Made by a program: the position numbers and the translations under genes. 48,101 nucleotides of DNA, from positions 1 to 48,101 of the forward strand of contig JAZUKH010000223.1 in the NCBI GenBank assembly GCA_045643185.1. The letters are read 5' to 3'. This stretch comes from RGIG464 sp045643185. Its GTDB lineage: Bacteria; Myxococcota_A; Bradymonadia; UBA4248. Every line of letters begins with the position of its first letter. Positions within the stretch are counted from its first letter, which is position 1. Under the pieces are notes generated by a model. That model worked only from the letters and a program-made list of their open reading frames with translations. It searched no databases and was not told the origin of the DNA. Below, in pieces: positions 16,428 to 24,583 of this stretch.

Positions 16428-17009
16428 ATGCAGATCGATATCAGCTTCCGCCACATGGAACCCTCTGACACCCTCAGAGATTACGCTGACGAAAAGATCC
16501 GTCGTGTGATTCGCAAGCATATCCGCGACGATTTTGACGCTCAGATTACGCTCGGTGTCGAAAAATCGCGTCATATTGCGAAACTGCACCTTGTTTACAA
16601 GGGGATTTCAGTAAAGTGCGAAGAAAGCAGCGAAGACATGTATAAATCGATCGATCTCGCGCTCGATAAATTTGAACGTCAGATCCATCGCTATAAAGAC
16701 AAAATTCGCACGCACAAAGATCGCTCCGGCGCGGCCAAGACTCTCGATGTCGCCGTTGTTGCTGTTCCCGAAGTCGAAGAAGTCGAGGATGTGGATGCTG
16801 TTGAAGAAGCCGCCGCTCCTGCTGCTGAGGCTGCGAAGGTCATTAAACATGAAAAATTGACCGTCGTCGAAATGAGCATCAGTGACGCTGTCATGAAAAT
16901 GGATCTCGAAAACCTCCCCGTCGTCGTCTTCATCAACGAAGAAACCAAAGCGACGTCTGTCCTTTACAAACAGGAAGATGGTTCTCGTGCCATGATTACG
17001 GTTGATTAA
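16428..17009 (+). CDS. Ribosome hibernation promoting factor, long form
   Basis: HPF binds the 30S decoding site in slow growth, and the long form pairs ribosomes into 100S dimers. The N-terminal S30AE domain is at residues 1-98 (MQIDISFRHMEPSD start, KLHLVYKGISVKCEE). An acidic Glu/Val/Ala linker spans about 112-142. The C-terminal dimerisation domain spans about 145-190 (KLTVVEMSISDAVMKM then LPVVVFINEET). AAGGAG lies 7 bases before the ATG. The gene is monocistronic with a strong intrinsic terminator. Confidence 0.95.
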   Translation: MQIDISFRHMEPSDTLRDYADEKIRRVIRKHIRDDFDAQITLGVEKSRHIAKLHLVYKGISVKCEESSEDMYKSIDLALDKFERQIHRYKDKIRTHKDRSGAAKTLDVAVVAVPEVEEVEDVDAVEEAAAPAAEAAKVIKHEKLTVVEMSISDAVMKMDLENLPVVVFINEETKATSVLYKQEDGSRAMITVD

Positions 17010-17030
17010 TATCAACGCGTATTAAGCTTT

Positions 17031-17061
17031 AGCCGGAGTCTTTGGACTCCGGCTTTTTTTT
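17031..17061 (+). terminator. Intrinsic terminator of hpf
   Basis: A 10-bp perfect stem AGCCGGAGTC/GACTCCGGCT (17031-17040 with 17045-17054), loop TTTG, runs into T8. It lies 21 bases after the stop codon. Confidence 0.95.
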
Positions 17062-17105
17062 GCTCATAGATGAGAGCGTGACATCCATTTATTTTTGTAT
17101 TTGGA

Positions 17106-17203
17106 GGGGAAAGCCTTCCCCTACGCGGCTATTTCGTCGTAGAGACGTGCCACGTCACATCTCCACGACGAAATACGCCGCTACCCCTTCGCCTGGCAGG
17201 GCC
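17106..17203. repeat. Composite palindromic element, copy D (contains a bulged hairpin)
   Basis: Order on the plus strand: a GGGGAA/TTCCCC hairpin (17106-17121); CCCCTACGCGGCTAT (17118-17132); core arms TATTTCGTCG and CGACGAAATA (17130-17139 with 17166-17175) around a 26-base loop; ATACGCCGCTACCCC (17173-17187); GCCTGGCAGGGCC (17191-17203). C17176 is unpaired. The outer blocks match the element at 1843-1911 read in reverse, but the hairpin core differs. It lies between the hpf terminator and chromate transporter genes. Confidence 0.88.
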
Positions 17204-17220
17204 CAAAACAAGGTTAATTT

Positions 17221-18060
17221 GTGAATATATACGGTGATCTCTTTTTAACATTTGCCAAAGTTGGCGTTTGTACCTTTGGCGGCGGTTACGCGATGTTACC
17301 GATCTTGCAACGTGAGATTGTCGAAAAACGTCACTGGGCGACCGAGGCTGAGTTAAATGACTATTTCGCGATTGGTCAGTGCACGCCCGGCATCATTGCG
17401 GTCAACACGGCAACCTTTGTCGGGGCAAGCCAAAAAGGCGCGTTGGGTGGTCTTCTGGCAACGCTTGGTGTGATCTTTCCAAGCATTTTGATCATTGCCG
17501 TCATTGCGGCCTGTTTGGCGAATTTTCAGGACATTCCACTCGTTCAGCATGCGTTTGCCGGTATTCGAGCCTGTGTGTGCATTCTCATACTCAATGCCGT
17601 CATCAAACTGCGTCGTTCCAGTGTGATCGATGTGCCTACGGCCATCATGGCCGTCGTCGTGTTTTTCGTTTCCGCCATTTTTGGCTTTTCCCCTGTCATT
17701 CTCGTGCTCGTTTGCGGTGTCCTTGGCTTGTCGCTGCACTTGCTTAAACGCGGTCGGACCGTTGATGCGTCTGAGCCCTGTGAGGCGAGTTCGTCTGTGG
17801 CTGGTGAAGATGCGTGTTCTTTAGACGAGCCAGTCTCTTCTGAGGAATGTTTTGGCGAGCCAGTCTCTTCTGAGGAATGTTTTAACGCGCCAGTCTCTTC
17901 TGAGGAATGTTTTAACGAACCAGTCTCTTCTGAGGAATGTTTTGGCGAACCAGTCTCTTCTGAGGAATGTTTTGGCGCGCCAGTCTCTTCTGACGAATGT
18001 TTTGAGTCTGATAAAAACAATCTGGATCTGCAAAAGATTACGGAGGAGGCACGAAACTAA
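17221..18060 (+). CDS. Chromate transporter, first half protein with Cys-containing repeat tail
   Basis: A short ChrA-type (CHR family) membrane subunit. Such half-size proteins usually work as pairs in chromate export or related anion transport. The family signature FAKVGVCTFGGGYAMLP is at residues 11-27, and about five or six hydrophobic segments extend to residue 178. The typical subunit ends there. This one has an extra hydrophilic tail of about 100 residues with six copies of a 10-residue repeat (EPVSSEECFG type). GTG 17221 is the only sensible start. The stop overlaps the next ATG (TAATG), so the two halves are translationally coupled. Actual substrate unproven. Confidence 0.9.
   Translation: MNIYGDLFLTFAKVGVCTFGGGYAMLPILQREIVEKRHWATEAELNDYFAIGQCTPGIIAVNTATFVGASQKGALGGLLATLGVIFPSILIIAVIAACLANFQDIPLVQHAFAGIRACVCILILNAVIKLRRSSVIDVPTAIMAVVVFFVSAIFGFSPVILVLVCGVLGLSLHLLKRGRTVDASEPCEASSSVAGEDACSLDEPVSSEECFGEPVSSEECFNAPVSSEECFNEPVSSEECFGEPVSSEECFGAPVSSDECFESDKNNLDLQKITEEARN
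17826..18005 (+). repeat. 30-bp in-frame tandem repeat, six copies
   Basis: Six units of exactly 30 bp, with CCAGTCTCTTCTGAGGAATG starting at 17830, 17860, 17890, 17920 and 17950 and a one-base variant at 17980. They encode PVSSEECF plus two variable residues, giving one cysteine per unit in the cytoplasmic tail of the first chromate transporter half. Copies are almost identical at DNA level, so they expanded recently. Confidence 0.95.
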
Positions 18061-18635
18061 TGTTACTGCTTCAACTCTTTGCGGAATTCTTTTGCGTTGG
18101 TTTGTTTGCTGTCGGTGGCGGTTTGGCGACGATTCCGTTCTTGATGGATATGTCAACGCGAACTGGCTGGTTTACGCTCGATGAACTCACGAATATGATC
18201 GCCATCAGCGAATCGACGCCTGGGCCGCTTGGTGTCAACATGGCGTCCTATGTTGGTTATATGACGGCTGGGGTGCCCGGAAGCGTCGTTGCTTCACTTG
18301 GACTCGTGTCGCCCTGTATCGTCATCATTTTGATCATCGCAGCTTTTCTCAAGCGTTTTCGCGATAATCCCTATGTGAAAGGTCTATTTTACGGGCTTCG
18401 TCCGGCTTCCACTGGACTCATTGCTGCCGCAGGATTTAGTGTTATCTGTCTTTCACTTGTCAGCATCACACGCACGGGCGACGCGTTTTTTGATCTTGCC
18501 TTCTCATTTTCGTGGAAAGCCATTGTTTTGGCAGCCATCATTCTGGTTTTGACCCATTTCAAAAAGACGAAAAGCGTTCATCCCGTCGTCTGGATCCTTG
18601 CGTCTGCCATCGTCGGCGCTCTTTTTGAGATGTAA
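18060..18635 (+). CDS. Chromate transporter, second half protein
   Basis: A 191-residue CHR-family membrane subunit, partner of the preceding gene. It has the family signature FFCVGLFAVGGGLATIPFLMD at about residues 10-30 (in parts) and STPGPLGVNMASYVGY, matching STPGPIGVN-type motifs of the family. Five or six hydrophobic segments follow. Its ATG shares one base with the stop of the first half. Antiparallel half pairs of this sort form the functional transporter. Chromate itself is only one possible substrate. Confidence 0.9.
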   Translation: MLLLQLFAEFFCVGLFAVGGGLATIPFLMDMSTRTGWFTLDELTNMIAISESTPGPLGVNMASYVGYMTAGVPGSVVASLGLVSPCIVIILIIAAFLKRFRDNPYVKGLFYGLRPASTGLIAAAGFSVICLSLVSITRTGDAFFDLAFSFSWKAIVLAAIILVLTHFKKTKSVHPVVWILASAIVGALFEM

Positions 18636-18680
18636 ATGCCTTTGTGCATATCGTGGCGTTGGGGAAAGACCATATCCACG

Positions 18681-18709
18681 TTACGCGAACATTTGTAATG
18701 TGTTATATT
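18681..18709 (+). promoter_or_regulatory. Probable promoter of def
   Basis: TTACGC (18681-18686) and TATATT (18704-18709) are 17 bases apart. TG sits one base before the -10 (extended -10). The ATG follows about 45 bases after the predicted start. Confidence 0.6.
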
Positions 18710-18761
18710 GCTGTGTCTCGCTCATTTGAGCCGAATTTTGACAATACTTTAGGAGAAAAAC

Positions 18762-19172
18762 ATGGTTAAAGAAATCACGAAAGATCAAGAAATCCTTAAA
18801 CTGAAAGCTGAACCTGCGACGGCTGACGATGCTGCTGTTGCCGATGATCTCATGGATACGCTCAAGGCGCTCAAAGATGAATGCGTTGGACTCGCTGCGA
18901 ATATGATCGGCGTGAACAAGGCCATCATCGCCTTCGTCAACAACAATTTTTATGTCGAAATGTTTAATCCGGTTATCGAGGATCGTTCCGGTTCACGCGA
19001 AGTCGAAGAATCATGCCTTTCACACGATCAACCGCATAAAGCTGTTCGTTACCACATGATCAAGGTTCGTTGGCAAGACCGTAATATGCAACGCCATTCC
19101 AAGAAATTTACTGGTTGGACAGCCCAGGTCATTCAGCACGAAATCGACCATCTCAATGGCGTATTGATCTAG
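18762..19172 (+). CDS. Peptide deformylase, short form
   Basis: Def removes the formyl group from the N-terminal methionine of new proteins. All three metal/active-site motifs are present: GLAANMIG at residues 43-50 (motif I, usually GLAAPQIG), ESCLS at 83-87 with the metal ligand Cys85, and QHEIDHLNG at 125-133 with His126, Glu127 and His130. At 136 residues it stops right after motif III and lacks the C-terminal helix of the 165-190 residue forms. The Asn-Met replacement in motif I is seen in a short-form subgroup. It stands alone, not beside fmt. AGGAG precedes the ATG. Confidence 0.93.
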   Translation: MVKEITKDQEILKLKAEPATADDAAVADDLMDTLKALKDECVGLAANMIGVNKAIIAFVNNNFYVEMFNPVIEDRSGSREVEESCLSHDQPHKAVRYHMIKVRWQDRNMQRHSKKFTGWTAQVIQHEIDHLNGVLI

Positions 19173-19375
19173 TTTTAGAGAATAAGTCCGTCTCGCCTCC
19201 GTTGCGCACACAAGTTATGTTTGTCGTTGTCTGCGCAACGCGGTGTTGAACGCTATCGTCGGTGGCTTGTCAGGTGCCTGTGGTGACAAAACAACGCGAC
19301 GACGTGCCATCCGTTGCTACACTTAGGCGTCAAACTAGTGGAGACGTACGAACCGCACGGCCCCACTTGCGCTCA

Positions 19376-19420
19376 ATCTCAGCCTGCTTGCCTTCGGTTT
19401 CGCTACGGCTGATATTTATG
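19376..19420. repeat. Dispersed 45-base element, copy 2
   Basis: Matches 5207-5251 with two differences in 45 bases (ATCTCAGCCTGCTTGCC start, ATTTATG end). The surroundings differ, so this is a mobile or recombining unit and not a larger duplication. Confidence 0.75.
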
Positions 19421-19465
19421 CTGTTTTGACCAGGTTGTGAAAAAAAAAAGACTGAGTCGTAACCT

Positions 19466-19501
19466 GACCTAAGCTTGATTTCTGACCTAAGCTTGATTTC
19501 T
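19466..19501. repeat. 18-bp direct repeat, two copies
   Basis: GACCTAAGCTTGATTTCT at 19466-19483 is repeated exactly at 19484-19501, next to the 52-bp array. Confidence 0.9.
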
Positions 19502-19536
19502 GCCCGTATGTTGTTTTTGCCGTGATCTTGCGCTCT

Positions 19537-20115
19537 GTTCGAGGTTTGTTTCTTGCTGAACGTTGTTTTTGCCGTGCTCTTTTGCGTTGTTCGAAGTTTG
19601 TTTTTCGACTGAACGTTGTTTTAGGCGTGCTCTTGTGTGTTGTTCGAAGTTTGTTTCTTGCTGAACGCTGTTTTTGCCGTGCTCTTTTGCGTTGTTCGAA
19701 GTTTGTTTCTTGCTGAACGTTGTTTTGCCGTGCTCTTGTGTGTTGTTCGAAGTTTGTTTCTGGTTGAACGTTGTTTTGCCGTGATCTTTTGTGTTGTTCG
19801 AAGTTTGTTTCTGGTTGAACGTTGTTTTTGCCGTGCTCTTGTGTGTTGTTCGAAGTTTGTTTCTTGCCGAACGTTGTTTTTGCCGTGCTCTTTTGCGTTG
19901 TTCGAAGTTTGTTTCTTGCTGAACGTTGTTTTTGTCGTGCTCTTTTGCGTTGTTCGAAGTTTGTTTCTTGCTGAACGTTGTTTTTGCCGTGCTCTTTTGC
20001 GTTGTTCGAAGTTTGTTTCTTGTCGAACGTTGTTTTTGCCGTGCTCTTTTGCGTTGTTCGAAGTTAGTTTCTGGTTGAAATGCGTGCTCTGTTCGAAAAT
20101 TGGTGCTCTGTTCGA
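19537..20115. repeat. 52-bp tandem array (minisatellite)
   Basis: The marker GTTCGA starts at 19537, 19589, 19642, 19694, 19745, 19796, 19848, 19900, 19952, 20004 and 20056, giving spacings of 51-53 bp. Two shortened units follow at 20091 and 20110. A typical unit reads GTTCGAAGTTTGTTTCTTGC, TGAACGTTGTTTTTGCCG, TGCTCTTTTGCGTT. There is no alternation of constant and unique segments, so it is not a CRISPR array. 52 is not a multiple of 3, so a reading frame rotates through all frames. Confidence 0.93.
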
Positions 20116-20749
20116 GGTTGTTGCCAGACTGAAGTCTGTTACGAAGTCACAAATTAGGCGCTTTATGGGCTTAGAACATGGGCCCGCCCCCGCCTCCACC
20201 ACCGCGGAATTTTCAGTCAGTGCTGTCTCCTGGGCAGACTGCCCCCTCGACGCGCATCGCTTGATTTTCAAACAAGTCATGTTTAGAAAATCCAGAGAAT
20301 CCGCCAAAACTCTGTGCTTCAAACCAGTTGGGATGTGGTTATGAGCAAGGCAATGAAGCCCTTGAATGCGCGTTCACGGGCATCAATGCGGTATTTTACA
20401 GTGAGTCTATCATCGCGATGACTTACCCGCGTCAGGGCAGATACAAGACCACTGTTAGGCGATCGTCAAGGCGGCCGTTGGACAGGTATGTTAGTGATGA
20501 TAAATGATGTGTAAGCGATTTTGCGTTTCATGAAGCCTCGATTGTCACGGGAAAGACCAATTTCTTCCCCACAAAGAATTCCCACTCAGCTCTAAAAACG
20601 TGACATTTTTTTGAAAAAAAAATGAAGAGATGGAATCTGCCGCAAAGAAAGGTGTGAAGGAACATGCATGAGACGCAAGTCGAATCGGTTTTCGGCATGA
20701 AAGAAAGTGAATGCGAGGAAAGGATTTCGTGCGAGTGTTTGATGATGCG

Positions 20750-20811
20750 CCGGCTATTGGTATTCACCAATACGCCGGCGTCAGCGGCTATGCTGACGCA
20801 TACGCCGCTGA
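20750..20811. repeat. Two adjacent bulged hairpins, copies E1 and E2
   Basis: E1: GCCGGC-TATTGGT, loop ATTC, ACCAATA-C-GCCGGC (20750-20780), unpaired C20774. E2: CAGCGGC-TATGC, loop TGAC, GCATA-C-GCCGCTG (20783-20811), unpaired C20804. Arms and cores differ from each other and from the other copies, while the TAT/ATA-C step is kept. Confidence 0.9.
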
Positions 20812-21012
20812 ACAGCTGGTGGTCTTATGCGGAAGACAGCGTTGATAAGAGTTAGGACGAGAACTAGAAAGCATGACAATGTCAAGATGAATTAAGTAAT
20901 ACAGGGAGGAAAAGCGCCAAAATGGTAGGCGTGGAAGGACAGTTGTTTGAAGGGTTAGCGAATGACGAGTGAAGATCGACAACTCGAGGGAAAAGGAGAG
21001 CAGCAGCGACGA

Positions 21013-21114
21013 GGGCCCTGCCAGGTGAGGGGGTAGGCGCGTATGGGCGCGAAAAATAAATGAAAATGTCTGGGGAAAGATGCGCCCAAAGCGACTCAGG
21101 GGGAGACTTCCCCC
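21013..21114. repeat. Degenerate composite palindromic element, copy H
   Basis: It begins GGCCCTGCCAGG (21014-21025) and GGGGTAGGCGCGTATGGGCG like copy A. The core stem is GGGCGC/GCGCCC (21045-21050 with 21082-21087) over a 31-base AT-rich loop, and it ends with a GGGGGA/TCCCCC-type hairpin (21099-21114). The right-hand ATA-C-GCC arm is lost. It looks like a decayed copy of the element at 1843 and 17106. Confidence 0.65.
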
Positions 21115-21360
21115 TTCAAAAATAAACACAGAGGGCGTGTGAAAAGACGGAGAATTGAAGAGAAAATGTGGCAGTGGAAGGATTTGAAGAAAGAGTAGGG
21201 GCAGTGGAAAATCTGTGATAATGGGAAAAACCAGATTGAAAAAAAAAGGGAAAAACGATAAAAGTAAAAAAGGGTTAGCTTAACTGCAGTGCTGGGCAGG
21301 GGCTAATTTTAGCGGTAGTGCGCCATTACGGGTGTAATGTGCCTATGCAGTAGGAACTAG

Positions 21361-21388
21361 TTGACAACTGCGTAAAAGAGTCTATACT
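21361..21388 (+). promoter_or_regulatory. Promoter of the str (rpsL) operon
   Basis: TTGACA (21361-21366) and TATACT (21383-21388) are 16 bases apart, a strong housekeeping promoter. The roughly 65-base leader contains a TCCAAAAA/TTTTTGGA stem (about 21408-21426), which could serve regulation. Confidence 0.85.
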
Positions 21389-21460
21389 ACTGCGCGTTTT
21401 ACTGGGTCCAAAAATTGTTTTTGGATCACGCGGCATTAGTCAGAAATAGAGAGGAGAAAA

Positions 21461-21832
21461 ATGCCCACAATTAATCAGCTCGTAAGAAAAGGTCGTGAGC
21501 GTAAGACGTCAAAGACGAATTCGCCCGCGTTGAAAGGATGTCCGCAGCGTCGCGGCGTCTGTGTTCGTGTCAGCACGACGACGCCTAAAAAACCGAACTC
21601 GGCTCTTCGTAAAGTTGCTCGTGTTCGCTTGACGAATGGTATGGAAGTTTCCAGCTATATTCCTGGTGAAGGTCACAACCTCCAGGAACACAGTGTCGTT
21701 CTTATCCGTGGCGGTCGTGTTAAGGACTTGCCTGGTGTTCGTTATCACATTGATCGTGGTACGCTCGACTCGCTTGGTGTTAATGCCCGTCGTGCCGGTC
21801 GTTCCAAATACGGTGCTAAACGCCCGAAATAA
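21461..21832 (+). CDS. 30S ribosomal protein S12
   Basis: The 123-residue S12 lies at the decoding centre of the 30S subunit. The conserved loop TPKKPNSALRK and the VKDLPGVRYH segment, sites of streptomycin-resistance changes elsewhere, are wild-type in form. First gene of the str operon; AGGAG precedes the ATG. High use of CGT and GTT codons fits high expression. Confidence 0.99.
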   Translation: MPTINQLVRKGRERKTSKTNSPALKGCPQRRGVCVRVSTTTPKKPNSALRKVARVRLTNGMEVSSYIPGEGHNLQEHSVVLIRGGRVKDLPGVRYHIDRGTLDSLGVNARRAGRSKYGAKRPK

Positions 21833-21853
21833 TTCTAGAAGGAGTACATTCAA

Positions 21854-22333
21854 ATGCCTAGACGTCGTGAAGTCGTTAAAAGAGATGTTCTGCCCGATCC
21901 GCAGTATCATGATAAAATCGTTGCCAAATGCATCAATAGCTTGATGGTTGATGGTAAGAAGAGCACCGCCGAAGGTATCATGTATGGTGTGCTCGAACTG
22001 ATTGGTGAACGCATGAAAAATAGCGAAGAATCGAATCTCGATATCTTCAAAAAAGCTATTGAAAATGCCAGCCCGTCCGTCGAAGTTAAGAGCCGCCGCG
22101 TTGGTGGTTCGACGTACCAGGTTCCTGTCGAAATTCGCGCGAACCGTCGTGTTGCACTCGCCTTCCGTTGGCTGATTGGCAACGCCCGTAAACGTCCTGA
22201 AAAATCGATGATCGAACGCTTTGCTGCTGAAATCATTGATGCATACAATAATCGTGGTACCACGATTAAGAAGAAAGAAGATGTGCATCGTATGGCTGAA
22301 GCGAACAAGGCTTTTGCTCACTATCGCTGGTAG
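21854..22333 (+). CDS. 30S ribosomal protein S7
   Basis: The 159-residue S7 nucleates assembly of the 30S head and lies near the E-site. It has the usual MPRRREV start and the RWLIGNARKR segment near the middle. It starts 21 bases after rpsL with GAAGGAG upstream. In E. coli S7 is the str operon repressor. The C-terminus is standard. Confidence 0.99.
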   Translation: MPRRREVVKRDVLPDPQYHDKIVAKCINSLMVDGKKSTAEGIMYGVLELIGERMKNSEESNLDIFKKAIENASPSVEVKSRRVGGSTYQVPVEIRANRRVALAFRWLIGNARKRPEKSMIERFAAEIIDAYNNRGTTIKKKEDVHRMAEANKAFAHYRW

Positions 22334-22417
22334 TACCCGATCTAGGTATTATCAACCAACACAGAAGACTTGGCACGTGCGAATAGCTTAACGTGCATAC
22401 AATGAGAGAAATATAAA

Positions 22418-24547
22418 GTGGCACGAGACGTAGAATTGCGCGCGGTCCGTAATATCGGTATCATGGCGCATATCGACGCTGGTAAAACAACCACGTCGGA
22501 AAGAATTTTATACTTTACTGGTCGTACGCATCGTATTGGCGAAGTCCATGATGGTGCGGCAACAATGGACTGGATGGCCGAAGAGCAGGAGCGTGGTATT
22601 ACCATTACAAGTGCTGCAACGGTCTGTTACTGGAATCACAACGGTAAACATCGTATCAACATCATTGACACCCCGGGACACGTTGACTTCACGGTTGAAG
22701 TAGAACGCTGTCTGCGTGTACTTGATGGTGCTGTTGCTGTGTTTTGCGCTGTTGGTGGTGTTCAGCCCCAATCCGAAACGGTTTGGCGCCAGGCCGATAA
22801 ATACAAAGTTCCCCGTATTGCATTCATTAATAAAATGGATCGTACTGGTGCGAACTTTAAAGCTTGCGTCGAACAAATGGAAGCGCGCTTGAGCGCGAAC
22901 CCTGTTCCTGTTCAGATCCCGATTGGCGCCGAAGATAACTTCACTGGTGTCATTGACCTCATCGAAAATAAGGCGTTGATGTTCAATGCTGAAACGCTTG
23001 ATACCGATGAAGCGGAAATCCCGGCTAATATGGCTGATGAAGCCGCCGCAGCTCGTGAGCACCTCATCGAAAAAGCTGCTGATTTTGATGAAGAAATCAT
23101 GGAAGCTTTCCTTGAAGGTGAAGATGTGCCTACCGATAAGATTCGTGCCGCTATTCGTAAGGGGACGATCGCGATGGGTATGGTTCCTGTTTTCTGTGGT
23201 TCTGCCTTCAAAAATAAAGGCGTCCAGCGTATGCTCGACGGCGTTGTGGATTTCCTTCCCAGCCCGCTCGATATTCCTGGTCCGAATGTTGCTTCGGCTG
23301 AACTGTTTGCCCGTCAGGAACGTGGTGACGGTGAAATTACCGACGAAGAAAAACATGAACTCACGATTGGTGACGATCAGAAATTCTCCGGTCTTGCGTT
23401 CAAATTGATGACTGACCCGTATGTTGGTCAGCTGACGTTTGTTCGTATCTATTCTGGTAAGCTCGTTGCGGGACAGTCGGTTGTTAATACGAACCGTCAC
23501 CGTAATGAACGTATTGGTCGTCTTCTTCGTATGCACGCGAATAAGCGTGAAGAGATTAAAGAGGCATATACGGGCGAAATCGTGGCTGTTCTTGGTCTGA
23601 AAACGACGAGTACGGGCGATACGCTCTGTGAAGAAGGATTGGATGTCGTTCTCGAAACGATGACGTTCCCTGAGCCTGTTATCAATATGTCCATCGAACC
23701 GGATACTCAGGACGATGTGGATAAACTTGGTCTGGCACTTCAGAAACTTGCCTATGAAGATCCTTCGTTTAAAGTGCACACGGATCAGGAAACGGGTCAG
23801 ACCGTTATTGGTGGTATGGGCGAGCTTCACCTCGACATTATCGCTTCGCGTCTGAAACGTGAATTTAAAGTTAACTGCAGAATTGGTCAGCCTCAGGTTG
23901 CGTATCGTGAAACGATTACGAAAACGGCTGAATCCGAATGTCTGTTCAAACGTCAGTCTGGTGGTCGTGGTCAGTATGGTCACGTCAAACTTGTTCTCAC
24001 GCCGAATGAACCTGGCAAAGGTATCACCTTTGAATCAAAGATTGTTGGTGGCGTTGTTCCGAGAGAGTACTGGGCTGCGGTTGAAAAAGGTGTAAGAAAC
24101 GCCTCAGAAACGGGCGCCCTTGCTGGGTATCCCGTCGTGGATATCCACGTTGATTTGGTCGATGGTTCGTATCACGAAGTCGACTCGAACGAAATGGCGT
24201 TCCAGATCGCAGGCTCGATGGCGTTTAAAGATGGTCAGAAAAAATGTGGTGCGCAGTTGCTCGAACCCGTTTTTGATGTTGAGGTTGTTACGCCAGAGTG
24301 CTATATGGGTGATGTCATCGGCGATTTGAATAGTCGTCGTGGACGTATTCAGGGAATGGAAGCTCGTGGTAACAATCAGATCATTCGTGCTTCAGTTCCT
24401 TTGTCACAGATGTTTGGCTATGCAACGATTTTGCGTTCGATGTCGCAGGGTCGTGCGAGCTACTCAATGCAGTTTAAGTGTTACGAACCGCTTCCCGCGA
24501 ACCTGGCAGCAGAGCTCGTTGAGAAATACGGTCAGAAAAATTCATAA
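22418..24547 (+). CDS. Elongation factor G
   Basis: A 709-residue GTPase that drives tRNA-mRNA translocation and, with RRF, ribosome recycling. G-domain motifs: AHIDAGKTT (residues 17-25), DTPGH (84-88), NKMD (138-141). All five domains are present. It starts with GTG at 22418, giving the standard MARDVELRAVRNIGIMAHID N-terminus; the ribosome site is weak (GAGAG). The 84-base gap after rpsG holds only a weak GCACGT/ACGTGC pair. tuf does not follow; rpsJ comes next. Confidence 0.98.
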   Translation: MARDVELRAVRNIGIMAHIDAGKTTTSERILYFTGRTHRIGEVHDGAATMDWMAEEQERGITITSAATVCYWNHNGKHRINIIDTPGHVDFTVEVERCLRVLDGAVAVFCAVGGVQPQSETVWRQADKYKVPRIAFINKMDRTGANFKACVEQMEARLSANPVPVQIPIGAEDNFTGVIDLIENKALMFNAETLDTDEAEIPANMADEAAAAREHLIEKAADFDEEIMEAFLEGEDVPTDKIRAAIRKGTIAMGMVPVFCGSAFKNKGVQRMLDGVVDFLPSPLDIPGPNVASAELFARQERGDGEITDEEKHELTIGDDQKFSGLAFKLMTDPYVGQLTFVRIYSGKLVAGQSVVNTNRHRNERIGRLLRMHANKREEIKEAYTGEIVAVLGLKTTSTGDTLCEEGLDVVLETMTFPEPVINMSIEPDTQDDVDKLGLALQKLAYEDPSFKVHTDQETGQTVIGGMGELHLDIIASRLKREFKVNCRIGQPQVAYRETITKTAESECLFKRQSGGRGQYGHVKLVLTPNEPGKGITFESKIVGGVVPREYWAAVEKGVRNASETGALAGYPVVDIHVDLVDGSYHEVDSNEMAFQIAGSMAFKDGQKKCGAQLLEPVFDVEVVTPECYMGDVIGDLNSRRGRIQGMEARGNNQIIRASVPLSQMFGYATILRSMSQGRASYSMQFKCYEPLPANLAAELVEKYGQKNS

Positions 24548-24583
24548 GCAGAACTTTGTTCTTTCAATGAGGAGACCCTGACA

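Larger units (their letters stand above)
19173..21460. other. 2.3-kb gene-free region before the ribosomal protein operon
   Basis: I see no gene I can defend. Contents in order: a GTTGCGCA/TGCGCAAC stem (19201-19239) after def; copy 2 of the 45-base element; two 18-base repeats (19466-19501); the 52-bp array; a stretch with a short reverse-strand frame (about 20340-20470) that resembles nothing I know; two bulged hairpins (20750-20811); a strongly purine-rich plus strand (about 20830-21290) with a degenerate composite palindrome (21013-21114); the rpsL promoter. Long frames on both strands across the array reflect its lack of stop codons. Confidence 0.6.

Noticed and set aside
19537..20115. 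CRISPR array
   Set aside because: The units follow one another without unique spacers, the whole 52-bp unit is conserved, and no cas genes are nearby. It is a minisatellite.
19621..20344. Long open frames on both strands across the 52-bp array as real genes
   Set aside because: Both strands are open because the unit has few stop codons; there is no ribosome site, and the predicted proteins are only the repeat. The stop-avoidance pattern is reported as a finding only.
20340..20470. Short minus-strand stretch (SALTRVSHRDDRLTVKYRIDARER) as a transposase fragment
   Set aside because: Only about 40 codons, no start and no family pattern that I can name. A search could decide, but the sequence alone does not support a call.
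22508..23983. 491-codon minus-strand frame inside fusA
   Set aside because: Antisense shadow of EF-G with Phe/Arg/Asn-rich nonsense composition.
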